DNA of 64,000 bases, from NCBI GenBank assembly GCA_022071955.1, contig JAJVIM010000016.1:1-64000 (forward strand), written 5' to 3'. Positions 55,859-63,898 of this stretch are shown piece by piece. The position numbers and the translations under genes are program-made. The DNA comes from Anaerolineae bacterium (GTDB lineage Bacteria > Chloroflexota > Anaerolineae > 4572-78 > J111). Under the pieces are notes generated by a model. The model made no database searches. It was not told the origin of the DNA and was given only the letters and a program-made list of their open reading frames with translations. Each line of letters begins with the position of its first letter. Positions within the stretch are counted from its first letter, which is position 1.

Positions 55859-57168
55859 TGACTACCAAAACCGTTACCCGCCGCGAAATCAAAGTTGATT
55901 ACATGGCTCGGGTTGAGGGCGAAGGCGCGCTCGATATCGTCACCGAAAACGGCCAGGTAACCCAGTTGCAATTGCGCATTTTTGAGCCGCCCCGCTTTTT
56001 TGAGGCGTTTTTGCAGGGCCGCCACTTTAACGATGTGCCGGATATTACCGCCCGCATTTGCGGCATTTGCCCGGTGGCCTACCAGATGAGTTCGGTGCAC
56101 GCGCTGGAAAAAATAATGGACATCACCATCACCCCGGAAATTCGCGCCCTGCGCCGCCTGTTTTACTGCGCCGAGTGGATTGAAAGCCACGTGCTGCACA
56201 TTTACCTGCTGCACGCCCCCGATTTTTTGGGCTACGAAAGCGCCATCGCCATGGCCGCCAACCCGGAACTGAAACCGGTGGTGGAGCGCGCCCTGCGCAT
56301 GAAAAAAATCGGCAACCAACTGCTGGCGGTTATCGGCGGGCGAGAGGTGCATCCCATTTCGCCGTGCGTGGGCGGCTGGTATCGCGCGCCCCGCCGCGAG
56401 GAATTGCTGGCGTTAAAAGATGAGCTGGAGTGGGGCTTGCAGGCCGCCATCGAGACCGTGGCCCTGACCGGCACGCTCGACTTTCCCCATTTTGCGCCGG
56501 AGTACGAGTTTGTGTCGCTGGCCCACCCCGACGAGTTCCCCATGAACGAGGGGCGGGTGGTTTCGTCGCAGGGGCTGGACATCGAGGTGGAGGAGTTTGA
56601 AACCTACTTTGCCGAGGAGCATGTGGCTCACTCCAACGCTCTGCACGCCCAGCGCACCAACGGCGAAAGCTACTTTGTGGGGCCGCTGGCGCGGGTCAAT
56701 CTCAACCTGGAATTGCTCTCGCCAGAGGCCAAAAAGGCGCTCATCAAAACCGGGTTAAAATTCCCCAGCCACAACCCGTTTATGAGCATTGTGGCCCGCG
56801 CTGTGGAAACCGTTCACGCTTTTGAGGAGGCGCTGCACATTATCAACGCCTACCAAATGCCGCAGCCCAGCCGCATGCCGGTCCGGCCCAAAGCCGGCGA
56901 AGCCAATCACATCACCGAAGCGCCGCGTGGCATGCTTTACCACCGCTACCGGCTCGATGAGGCCGGGTTGGTGCAGGAAGCCCACATTTGGGCGCCCACC
57001 TCGCAAAATCTCAAACGGATTGAAGATGACCTGCGCGCTTTTGTGCCCGGCATTCTGGAGTTGCCGCTGGAAGACGCCACCTGGCGCTGCGAGCAACTGG
57101 TGCGCAATTACGATCCCTGTATTTCGTGCGCCACGCATTTTTTGCGGTTAAACATTCAGCGCCGGTGA
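55858..57168 (+). CDS. hydA: Group 3b [NiFe] hydrogenase large (alpha) subunit
   Basis: 436 aa. Ni-binding L1 motif [16 protein letters not shown] and L2 motif DPCISCATHFL, followed by a short tail LNIQRR that would be trimmed by a maturation protease (one is encoded downstream). Family members make or take up H2 with NADP(H) and can reduce sulfur. HydBGDA together is a soluble bidirectional complex. Confidence 0.94.
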   Translation: MTTKTVTRREIKVDYMARVEGEGALDIVTENGQVTQLQLRIFEPPRFFEAFLQGRHFNDVPDITARICGICPVAYQMSSVHALEKIMDITITPEIRALRRLFYCAEWIESHVLHIYLLHAPDFLGYESAIAMAANPELKPVVERALRMKKIGNQLLAVIGGREVHPISPCVGGWYRAPRREELLALKDELEWGLQAAIETVALTGTLDFPHFAPEYEFVSLAHPDEFPMNEGRVVSSQGLDIEVEEFETYFAEEHVAHSNALHAQRTNGESYFVGPLARVNLNLELLSPEAKKALIKTGLKFPSHNPFMSIVARAVETVHAFEEALHIINAYQMPQPSRMPVRPKAGEANHITEAPRGMLYHRYRLDEAGLVQEAHIWAPTSQNLKRIEDDLRAFVPGILELPLEDATWRCEQLVRNYDPCISCATHFLRLNIQRR

Positions 57169-57176
57169 GTAGTTAC

Positions 57177-57336
57177 AAAATATCGTAGGGGCGGTTCGCG
57201 AACCGCCCCTACATTCGTAGAAAGTGGAGTCCAAAACTACAGTTTTGGACTCCCGTCACAATTTTTAAGAGTTGGGTCAGGAATCTTCTACCCCCTAACT
57301 CCAAATTCCTGACTCCTGAATCCTGTTTTCAAATGA
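57177..57336 (+). repeat. Composite repeat copy R2, downstream of hydBGDA
   Basis: Contains the third 28-bp palindrome (57185-57212, GTAGGGGCGGTTCG and its reverse complement), the hairpin GAGTCCAAAAC-TAC-AGTTTTGGACTC, and a tail with CCTGACTCCTGAATCCT. It matches 52776-52932 in order and orientation. TGAGTAGTTAC (57166-57176), a MITE-end word, abuts its left side and includes the hydA stop. Confidence 0.8.
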
Positions 57337-57366
57337 GTTTACCATCGAACTGGATTGTCAAAACCT

Positions 57367-57849
57367 GTGAAAATTTCCATTGTCGGGTTGGGGAATGCCT
57401 GGGCCACCGATGACGGCGTGGGGCCGGCGGTAATCCGGGCGCTGCAATCAAAAGAAATGCCGGTACAGCATCAGTTCAGCCTGTTCACCCTGTCGTACGC
57501 CGCCCCGGAACTGCTCGACTACATGCAGGGTTGCGAGTTGCTGATTCTGATCGATGCGGTTTACAGCGGCCAAAAACCGGGCACCGTTCACTGCCACAGG
57601 TGGCAGCCCAACTTGCTGGCCGAACGGGGAATTGAGCGGGTCTCGATGCACGGGTTGGGTGTGGCCGATATACTGTCGCTGGCGCAGGTATTGCAGCAAC
57701 TGCCGCCCTGTGTTGTATTGTGGGGGGTTGAAGTGGCCAGTACCCGGCCCGGCCCGGACCTGTCGCCGCTGGTGGCGCGAGCTGTGCCGGTTGTGGCGAC
57801 AAAAATTCACCGGCAGCTAACGAAAAATAAACCCTGCCCGTCGTTCTGA
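57367..57849 (+). CDS. Hydrogenase maturation protease
   Basis: 160 aa from GTG 57367; a TTG four codons earlier is possible, and no strong ribosome site separates them. HycI/HoxW family: GLGNAWATDDGVGPAV, LLILIDAVYSGQKPGT with the central Asp, and SMHGLG with the His; the three metal-checking residues (Asp, Asp, His) are present. Processes the C-terminus of HydA most likely. The next gene, a cNMP-domain protein, follows by 21 bp. Confidence 0.85.
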   Translation: MKISIVGLGNAWATDDGVGPAVIRALQSKEMPVQHQFSLFTLSYAAPELLDYMQGCELLILIDAVYSGQKPGTVHCHRWQPNLLAERGIERVSMHGLGVADILSLAQVLQQLPPCVVLWGVEVASTRPGPDLSPLVARAVPVVATKIHRQLTKNKPCPSF

Positions 57850-57870
57850 AGATAACCTGGAGGGGTAACC

Positions 57871-58338
57871 ATGAGCAACGATACTATCCTGGATTTACTC
57901 AAAGAATTGCACTTTACCCAGGATTTTGAGCCACAGTATTTGGAAAAGTTGGCTCAACTGGCTCGCACGGCCTACTTTCCGCCCAATGATGCGCTTTTCA
58001 AAGAAGGCGATATGGGCGACACCATTTATCTGATCACCGAGGGGCAGGTGAGCATTGAATTTTACGTGCCGGGGCGGGGGCCAATCAAGGTGATGACTCT
58101 CAGTGCGGGCGAGTTGGTCGGCTGGTCGCCGTTTTTTGCGGGAAAACTCTACACTGCCACAGCCCGGGCGCTCATACCAACCCACGTGCTGGCCTTCAAC
58201 GGCACCGACTTGCAGGTATTGTGCCAGGTTGACCATGCATTGGGGTGCGTGCTCGCCTGGCGGGTAGCCGAAGTGGTTACCGGCCGATTGAAAGCCACTC
58301 GCTTGCAGCTATTGGATATTTTTGCGTCTGCTGATTAA
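57871..58338 (+). CDS. cNMP-binding domain protein without HTH (paralogue B)
   Basis: 155 aa, GGAGGGG before the ATG. Beta roll FKEGDMGDTIYLITEGQVSI, AGELVGWSPFF, and a C-helix RVAEVVTGRLKATRLQLLD; it stops before any DNA-binding domain. It resembles the protein at 51737 over its full length (shared GD-G--IYLI--G-V-IE, PG-G, GWS-F, R-QL-D). Placement after the protease suggests a role in hydrogenase regulation or assembly. Confidence 0.85.
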   Translation: MSNDTILDLLKELHFTQDFEPQYLEKLAQLARTAYFPPNDALFKEGDMGDTIYLITEGQVSIEFYVPGRGPIKVMTLSAGELVGWSPFFAGKLYTATARALIPTHVLAFNGTDLQVLCQVDHALGCVLAWRVAEVVTGRLKATRLQLLDIFASAD

Positions 58339-58351
58339 CCGGTTACACCAA

Positions 58352-58391
58352 AATCGGGAGCAGTTGGATGCTGCTCCCGTTTGGGGTTTTA
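58352..58391. terminator. Terminator between convergent genes
   Basis: CGGGAGCAG-TTGGATG-CTGCTCCCG (58355-58379), followed by TTTGGGGTTTTA. It closes the protease/cNMP transcript and reaches the stop of the opposite gene. Confidence 0.75.
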
Positions 58392-58697
58392 CGCTTCTTC
58401 GCCGGGCCGGCCGCTGCAGGGTGCTCCATCCCAGTCAATTGAAGCCGCTTTCAGTAAGTGGTAAACTTCATCTTCCAGGGTAATGTGCGGGTCGGTTTCA
58501 CCTAATTCTGCCCAGCGCCCCAAATGGTCTTGAATGCGGGCGGCCAGAGCGTCGGCAAACGGCTGAAACACGCCGCGAGTATCCGCTTCAATTAATCGGG
58601 CCAGGTGAACACTGCCACACAGATCGCCCTTGTGCATGCTCTGCACCAGGTTTTCGGCTTCTTTTTCCAGGTTTACTGCAACATATCCGGCTAACAT
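58389..58697 (-). CDS. Small protein of unknown function next to gltD-like gene
   Basis: 102 aa, not recognised. Acidic, mostly helical by composition, two Cys (GDLCGSVH and GAPCSGRP), no membrane segment. It starts 21 bp after the GltD-like gene, with AAGGAAA upstream, and so is likely co-transcribed with it under the Rex-type operators at 60180-60534. Could be a small partner or chaperone of the redox enzymes. Confidence 0.7.
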   Translation of the reverse strand: MLAGYVAVNLEKEAENLVQSMHKGDLCGSVHLARLIEADTRGVFQPFADALAARIQDHLGRWAELGETDPHITLEDEVYHLLKAASIDWDGAPCSGRPGEEA

Positions 58698-58718
58698 TAT
58701 TATTTCCTTTCCTGCTTA

Positions 58719-60179
58719 TCATGTCTTTTTGTTGTCGGGGTCTATCCAGGGGATGGATTCTCCTCGTAAATACGCGTCGATGTTGTTGGCGGCGTTGTGG
58801 GCCGTGGCTATCGCGGTAATAACCAGATCGGGGCCGTGAACGTTGTCTCCGGCGGCAAATACACCCGGACGAGACGTTGCGCCCAATTCTTCGTTAGTTA
58901 AAATCAAGCCCCATTTATAGGTGCGCAGGTTTTCGGTTTTTTCACCCAAAAATGGGTCTGGCCAGTAGCCGACCGCTAAAATAACTGTGTCAACTTCCTG
59001 AATAAATTCAGACCCCTCAATTTTAATCGGGCGGCGGCGTCCTGACGAATCCGGCGCGCCCAATTCCATGTTGATGACTTTCATGGCTTTGACCTGCCCG
59101 GCTTCATCGCCAATGTATTCTACTGGGGCCTGCAAATAGTTGATTTTTACGCCTTCTTCCAGACAGATGGCTCGTTCAGTTTTGTTGCCCGGCATCTCAA
59201 TTTCGGTGCGGCGATAGATGATCGTCACCTCTTTTGCGCCCAACCGAATTGAACTGCGGGCGCAGTCTACTGCGGTATCTCCGCCGCCGATCACGGCCAC
59301 GCGCCGGCCAATTTTTGGCCGCTCGCGCCGGTCCGGGGGCAGCATTTCTGTGGGTACGTTGGCCCGGATCAGAAAATCGGTGGAGTTATAAATGCCCTGT
59401 AACTTCTCGCCGGGAATATTCATTGTGGCTTCAACGCCCGCCCCGGTGCCCAAAAATACCGCGTCATACTGCCGCAGCAGATCGTCAACTGTAATCGACT
59501 CGCCGATGCGGGTATTGGTGATAAAGTTTACCCCGGCGTCTTCCAGATCGCGAATTTTGTTGAGAACCACGTATTTGTTGAGCTTGAAGCTGGGGATGCC
59601 GTAAATGAGCACGCCACCGGGCACCGGCCAGGCTTCGTAAACCGTCACTTGATGGCCTCGTTTAACTAAATCTTCGGCCACGGTGATGCCGGCCGGCCCG
59701 GACCCGACCACCGCCACGCGCTTGCCGCTTTTTACCTGCGGCACCTCAATGGATAGCGCCCCGGCTTTGCGGGCAATATCGGCGGCAAACGCTTCTAATT
59801 TGCCAATGGATGTGGACCCGTAACCGCGGCTCAAAACGCATCCCCTTTGGCACAGATTGGGGCACACCCGCCCGCACACCTCCGGCAGTGGGCTGGTAGC
59901 GGCAAAAACTTTGGCTGCGCCCACAAAATCTCCCTGGCTGATCAACCACAGCGCTTCGGGAATATCGTTGCCGGCCGGGCAGTTGAGCATGCAAGCCTGC
60001 GGCTCCGGGCATTGAATACAACGCGATGCCTCGGCTTTGGCCGATTCAATATCAAACCCGCATATAACTTCATCAAAATCGGCCACCCGTTCTTCAACGG
60101 TGCGTTTTCCGTATTCCACCGGTAGTTGGTGGGTTCTGGTTTTGCGATCAATAACGCGGTAAAATGCTTCTGTACTCAT
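58719..60179 (-). CDS. GltD/NfnB-like NADPH-dependent flavoprotein
   Basis: 486 aa from ATG 60179; AGAGGAG lies about 12 nt upstream, and an earlier in-frame ATG lacks one. N-terminal cysteines CIQCPEPQACMLNC and CGRVCPNLCQRGC bind [4Fe-4S]; FAD site VVGSGPAGITVAEDLVKRGH; NADPH site VIGGGDTAVDCARSSIRLGA; end GVFAAGDNVHGPDLVITAI. Family includes glutamate synthase small subunit and NfnB; no gltB-type large subunit is near, so an Nfn-like transhydrogenase role or an unknown one is as likely. Confidence 0.85.
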   Translation of the reverse strand: MSTEAFYRVIDRKTRTHQLPVEYGKRTVEERVADFDEVICGFDIESAKAEASRCIQCPEPQACMLNCPAGNDIPEALWLISQGDFVGAAKVFAATSPLPEVCGRVCPNLCQRGCVLSRGYGSTSIGKLEAFAADIARKAGALSIEVPQVKSGKRVAVVGSGPAGITVAEDLVKRGHQVTVYEAWPVPGGVLIYGIPSFKLNKYVVLNKIRDLEDAGVNFITNTRIGESITVDDLLRQYDAVFLGTGAGVEATMNIPGEKLQGIYNSTDFLIRANVPTEMLPPDRRERPKIGRRVAVIGGGDTAVDCARSSIRLGAKEVTIIYRRTEIEMPGNKTERAICLEEGVKINYLQAPVEYIGDEAGQVKAMKVINMELGAPDSSGRRRPIKIEGSEFIQEVDTVILAVGYWPDPFLGEKTENLRTYKWGLILTNEELGATSRPGVFAAGDNVHGPDLVITAIATAHNAANNIDAYLRGESIPWIDPDNKKT

Positions 60180-60288
60180 GGGCCTTGGTCTCCTCTTTGA
60201 AACTCTATCCACTAATAGCGAAAATTCGCCTATAGCGTATCATGGCTGGAATAGAACTGTCAAGAGGGTTTTTCGTAAAGATTCTATA

Positions 60289-60306
60289 TTGTGATTTTTT
60301 TCACAA
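60289..60306. promoter_or_regulatory. Rex-type operator, site 1
   Basis: TTGTGATTTTTTTCACAA, one mismatch from TTGTGAA-N4-TTCACAA, the known consensus of the NADH/NAD+-sensing repressor Rex. It lies about 110 bp upstream of the GltD-like gene. Confidence 0.7.
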
Positions 60307-60325
60307 AATATTGACCCTATCATAT

Positions 60326-60384
60326 CACAGATTTCTGTGGCGAGATAGTGACATTTGTCACGGCAAATTAGTGACATTTGTCAC
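60326..60384. promoter_or_regulatory. Array of three 14-bp palindromes with CRP-like sites
   Basis: CACAGATTTCTGTG at 60326-60339, GTGACATTTGTCAC at 60348-60361, GTGACATTTGTCAC at 60371-60384, the starts 22 and 23 bp apart, near two helical turns. The last two are exact GTGA-N6-TCAC. The third has 11-bp arms (AATTAGTGACA / TGTCACTAATT). They probably bind one or more CRP/FNR-family dimers side by side. Confidence 0.65.
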
Positions 60385-60387
60385 TAA

Positions 60388-60405
60388 TTGTGAATGATTT
60401 CACAA
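60388..60405. promoter_or_regulatory. Rex-type operator, site 2
   Basis: TTGTGAATGATTTCACAA, a perfect match to TTGTGAA-N4-TTCACAA. It abuts the palindrome array. In the 355-bp gap no coding region is seen; the gltD-like gene is the only one reading away from it. Confidence 0.8.
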
Positions 60406-60470
60406 AATTTGCATTTGACTGGCAACTCCGAATTCTTTTTCCGATGGGGTGGAACAGAGCGGAGTAAAAG

Positions 60471-60506
60471 AAAAACGCCTTCGGTTTTTTGCCGAGGCGT
60501 TTTTGG
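60471..60506 (-). terminator. Terminator of the hox operon
   Basis: On the minus strand CAAAAACGCCTCGG, loop, CCGAAGGCGTTTTT (one bulge) followed by CTTTT. About 30 bp after the stop of the protease gene, the last of the hox cluster. Confidence 0.8.
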
Positions 60507-60534
60507 GAAAATTAAGATTTGGGAAACTTTGGGT

Positions 60535-61011
60535 TTAGGCCGGGACAGGCAAAAAGTGAGCTGTTAGCAAAGTTTTAATTTTGTCTTTGGCTCCGGTGAG
60601 CGCGTTTTGAGTCATCTGACTGAGCGATTCGCCGTGGTCAAAATCAATGCCCGGCACAGTGATTAACCAGGCCGGCGGCTGCTGGCCGTACAAGCGGTAA
60701 GCGTAAATCAGCAGCACTTCAGGCAACAGGTGATGCCCCACGCCGGGCGTTGACGATTGGCTGGCCAGGGGCGCAATTTCCAGCTCTGGTGCCGCGTCGT
60801 CGGGGGCTACCGTCCGGGTGTCGGCAAAGATAACTGCCTCAACATCCGGTCTGGCAATATCCACGGCCAGTTCCGGAACAAGTTGCTGCAGGCAGATGCA
60901 TTCAACCGGCAGGCCGAGTTCGCGCCCGGTCTGTTCTATTTGCTGGGCTAATTCCAGCCCGCCGCCGTCATCTTGCCGGAGTGAGTTGCCGTAGCCAATA
61001 ATCAAAATCAT
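60535..61011 (-). CDS. Hydrogenase maturation protease, hox-linked
   Basis: 158 aa. IIGYGNSLRQDDGGGLELAQ, then AVIFADTRTV with the Asp, and GVGHHLLPEVLL with the His: all key positions of the HycI/HoxW family. Shares only general similarity with the protease at 57367, so each hydrogenase appears to have its own. ATG at 61011 (MILIIGYG). Last gene of the minus-strand hox cluster. Confidence 0.87.
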   Translation of the reverse strand: MILIIGYGNSLRQDDGGGLELAQQIEQTGRELGLPVECICLQQLVPELAVDIARPDVEAVIFADTRTVAPDDAAPELEIAPLASQSSTPGVGHHLLPEVLLIYAYRLYGQQPPAWLITVPGIDFDHGESLSQMTQNALTGAKDKIKTLLTAHFLPVPA

Positions 61012-61030
61012 TTTCTGTGCCGTTTGAAAC

Positions 61031-61086
61031 GGAGACTATAGGGGATGGAGGCGGGGCGGCCTCCTATCCCCCGTATGCGAGTCTCC
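61031..61086. repeat. Nested hairpin between hoxH and its protease gene
   Basis: Outer GGAGACT (61031-61037) / AGTCTCC (61080-61086), inner GGGGATGGAGGC / GCCTCCTATCCCC with one bulge. It stands 20 bp ahead of the protease start on the minus strand and may modulate or separate its expression from hoxH. Confidence 0.5.
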
Positions 61087-61103
61087 CCTTGCTAACCTAT
61101 AAG

Positions 61104-62540
61104 TCAGTCTCTGGCCTGTTGATCGACCATTTCGCCGTTAGCGGCAAAAAGTTGCACTTGCAGCGGCATTTGCCCCACCGCATGGGTAGAGCAGCTCAGG
61201 CAGGGATCAAAAGCCCTGATACCGTGCTCAATGCGGTTGAGGATGCCCTCAGAAAGTTTGCCGCCGGTTACGTAATTTTGGGCAATTTGGGTAACCGTCT
61301 GGTTCATGGCCAGGTTGTTTTGGCCGGTAGCCACAATCAGGTTAACGTTGGTCAAAATACCGTCTTCGTCAACGTGATATTCGTGGAACAGAGTGCCGCG
61401 CGGCGCTTCGGTAACACCAACGCCCACAAGCTGGTTAACACTGGCGTTGCTACGCACGTGGTGGTCGGTAATATCCGGGTTATCCAGGGTTTCTTCAATT
61501 TTTTCCAGAGCAAAGAGAATTTCAATGAGCCGGGCATAGTGGTAGTGGAAGCTGCTGGTCACCGGTTTGCCTCGTTCGCCCAGGCGACGGAACTGGCGCA
61601 GTTCGCGGTCGGCCAGCGGCGTGCCGGCAAAATCGCAAATGTTTACGCGGGCCAGCGGGCCTACACGGTACATCCCGTCGGCGTAGTTGCCGTTGGCGTA
61701 GGGTTTGTAATAGGGGAATTTCAGGTAACTCCACGGTTCTACGGCTTCGCCAATGACATTGCGATACTCTTCCGGCGGCATGTCTTCTAAAATGCGGCCA
61801 TCGCTGTCCATAATGCGGAATTTACCATCGTAGTGCTCCAGGCCGCCATCGGCGGTAACCAGGCCGGCGTACAGGCTGGGGAAGTTGCCGTAGGTTTCAA
61901 TTTCTTTGGTGTTGCCATCAAAGGCGTCTTTGAGCATATCCAGCGCCAGTTCAACAATGTCAAACGCTTCGGGCAGGCCGCGCTTAATGGTGTTGCGGTC
62001 GTCGGGCGAGAGCGGTTCGCGCACGCCGCCGGGGATGGTCCAGGCCGGGTGCACGCTCTGGCCGCCTAAAATGCGGATGATGTCCTGCCCAAATTTGCGC
62101 AGGCGGATGCCGTTGCGCGCCACTTCCGGAAATTTGTCGATCAGCCCCATAATGTTGCGGGTAACGGGATCGCTTTCCATGCCGAGCAGCAAATCCGGGC
62201 CGCTGAGGTGGAAAAAGCTGAGGGCATGGCTTTGCACAATCTGGCCCCAGTTCATCAGCCGGCGCAGTCTTTCGGCGGTGGGGGGGATTTTAACGCCCAA
62301 AATGGCGTCGCCGGTTTTGGATGAGGCCAGCAGGTGGCTCACCGGGCAAATGCCGCAGATGCGGGCAGTGATGCCCGGCATTTCCCAGAAGCTGCGGCCA
62401 ACACAGAATTTTTCAAAACCTCTGAATTCTACAACGTGAAACCGCGCATTGGATACTTTGCCGTTGTCGTCCAGGTGAACGGTAATTTTGGCATGTCCCT
62501 CAATGCGGGTGACGGGATCAATAGTAACAGTACGAGCCAT
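61104..62540 (-). CDS. hoxH: Bidirectional NAD-linked [NiFe] hydrogenase large subunit HoxH
   Basis: 478 aa. L1 motif [20 protein letters not shown] and L2 motif [17 protein letters not shown], followed by a longer tail ([15 protein letters not shown]) to be cleaved; [17 protein letters not shown] at the N-terminus. This L2 environment fits group 3d HoxH. Pairs with HoxY, 17 bp upstream. Confidence 0.94.
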   Translation of the reverse strand: MARTVTIDPVTRIEGHAKITVHLDDNGKVSNARFHVVEFRGFEKFCVGRSFWEMPGITARICGICPVSHLLASSKTGDAILGVKIPPTAERLRRLMNWGQIVQSHALSFFHLSGPDLLLGMESDPVTRNIMGLIDKFPEVARNGIRLRKFGQDIIRILGGQSVHPAWTIPGGVREPLSPDDRNTIKRGLPEAFDIVELALDMLKDAFDGNTKEIETYGNFPSLYAGLVTADGGLEHYDGKFRIMDSDGRILEDMPPEEYRNVIGEAVEPWSYLKFPYYKPYANGNYADGMYRVGPLARVNICDFAGTPLADRELRQFRRLGERGKPVTSSFHYHYARLIEILFALEKIEETLDNPDITDHHVRSNASVNQLVGVGVTEAPRGTLFHEYHVDEDGILTNVNLIVATGQNNLAMNQTVTQIAQNYVTGGKLSEGILNRIEHGIRAFDPCLSCSTHAVGQMPLQVQLFAANGEMVDQQARD

Positions 62541-62557
62541 AATTTTCCTCCTGGTTC

Positions 62558-63109
62558 CTAGCCAAAGTATCGCATTTCTTCTGGGAGTCGGACGGGTTCA
62601 CCGGCAATCAGCGCGCTCACGGCGGCCCAAATGCGGTCGCGGTCGGGCGGGCAGCCGGGAATAAAGGCATCCACGGGGATGATCTGGTGCAGCGGCACCA
62701 CCCTGTCGATAAGTGCGGGCATGATTTTGTCGCTGTCCAGCCCCAGAGGCACCGCGCCGGGGCCGGCTTTGTATACTTCGGTGAGTAAGTCATCGACATT
62801 TAATTTGTTGCGCAGGCTGGTAACATTGCCGGTAACTGCGCAGTCGCCAAAGCTGATGACGATTTTGCTGCGCTCCCGGATTTGCTCGGCCAGTTCCAGA
62901 TGGTCTACGTTGGCTACTGCGCCTTCTACCAGGGTAACATCTACATTTTTGGGAAATTCTTTGGCGTCGGCAATGGGGCTGTAAACCAGCTCAACCAGGC
63001 CGGCCAGGTCGATTAATTTTTCATCTAAATCTAAAAAGCTCATGTGGCAGCCGGAACAGCCGCCCAGCCAGACAGTCGCTAATCGGATTTTCTTTTTTTG
63101 TTTGGTCAT
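62558..63109 (-). CDS. hoxY: NAD-linked [NiFe] hydrogenase small subunit HoxY
   Basis: 183 aa, the short type with only the proximal cluster: [26 protein letters not shown] and [11 protein letters not shown]. No signal peptide. Binds HoxH to form the hydrogenase module. Confidence 0.94.
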   Translation of the reverse strand: MTKQKKKIRLATVWLGGCSGCHMSFLDLDEKLIDLAGLVELVYSPIADAKEFPKNVDVTLVEGAVANVDHLELAEQIRERSKIVISFGDCAVTGNVTSLRNKLNVDDLLTEVYKAGPGAVPLGLDSDKIMPALIDRVVPLHQIIPVDAFIPGCPPDRDRIWAAVSALIAGEPVRLPEEMRYFG

Positions 63110-63142
63110 CGCTTAAACCTCGGCATCGAATATTGGTTGTTG

Positions 63143-63898
63143 TTAACCACGCGGTTTTGGGGCGTAGTAGGGTGTTTTTTCGCTGTGGTCCCACTCGTTC
63201 TTTTCGCGGCCGGCCATAATCCAGGCCAGAAAATCGTGGCGTTTTTCCATTTCGGCCACCGAGGACCCTTTTTTGAAGAGCGCGCCGGTGGGACACACCT
63301 GCACACATTTGCCGCAACTGGTGCAGCTAACGCTGCTGCCCCACGGTTGATTGAGGTCGTTGATGATGCGGCAGTTGATCCCGCGACCCAACACATCTTT
63401 GGTGTGCGCGCCTTCAATTTCATCGCACACGCGAACACAGCGGGTACACAGCACGCAGCGGTTGTGGTCAAGCCCAAAACGTTCGTGGCTGAGGTCTACG
63501 GCGAGGTCCGGGCACAGGTAATCGTACCGCACGTGGTCCATGCCTTCAATGGCGGCCAGGGCTTGCAGTTCGCAGTTGCCGTTCATAACGCAGACGGCGC
63601 ACACGTGGTTGCGCTCGCTGAACAGCAACTCCAGAATCATACGGCGGTATTTGTTGAGCCGTTCGCTATGGGTGGTTACGTTCATGCCTTCGGCAACTTT
63701 GGTAACGCAGGCGGCTTGCAGCCCCCGCGAACCGATCACTTCTACCAGGCACAGGCGACAGCCGCCGCGCTCGCTGAGGCCGTCCATGTGGCATAGGGTG
63801 GGGATAAAGATGCCCTGTTCGCGGATGACTTCCAGCAGGGTTTGCTCGCTGCGGGCGCTGACAAGTTCATCATTGATGGTTAGGGTAACAACAGACAT
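63143..63898 (-). CDS. hoxU: NAD-linked hydrogenase diaphorase subunit HoxU
   Basis: 251 aa. N-terminal 2Fe-2S ferredoxin fold ([20 protein letters not shown]), His-Cys cluster region, and the two-cluster segment [13 protein letters not shown] / [14 protein letters not shown], as in NuoG N-terminal parts. Start set at ATG 63898, overlapping the hoxF stop as TGATG with AGGAGG 7 nt upstream; a GTG one codon earlier is less likely. Confidence 0.92.
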   Translation of the reverse strand: MSVVTLTINDELVSARSEQTLLEVIREQGIFIPTLCHMDGLSERGGCRLCLVEVIGSRGLQAACVTKVAEGMNVTTHSERLNKYRRMILELLFSERNHVCAVCVMNGNCELQALAAIEGMDHVRYDYLCPDLAVDLSHERFGLDHNRCVLCTRCVRVCDEIEGAHTKDVLGRGINCRIINDLNQPWGSSVSCTSCGKCVQVCPTGALFKKGSSVAEMEKRHDFLAWIMAGREKNEWDHSEKTPYYAPKPRG

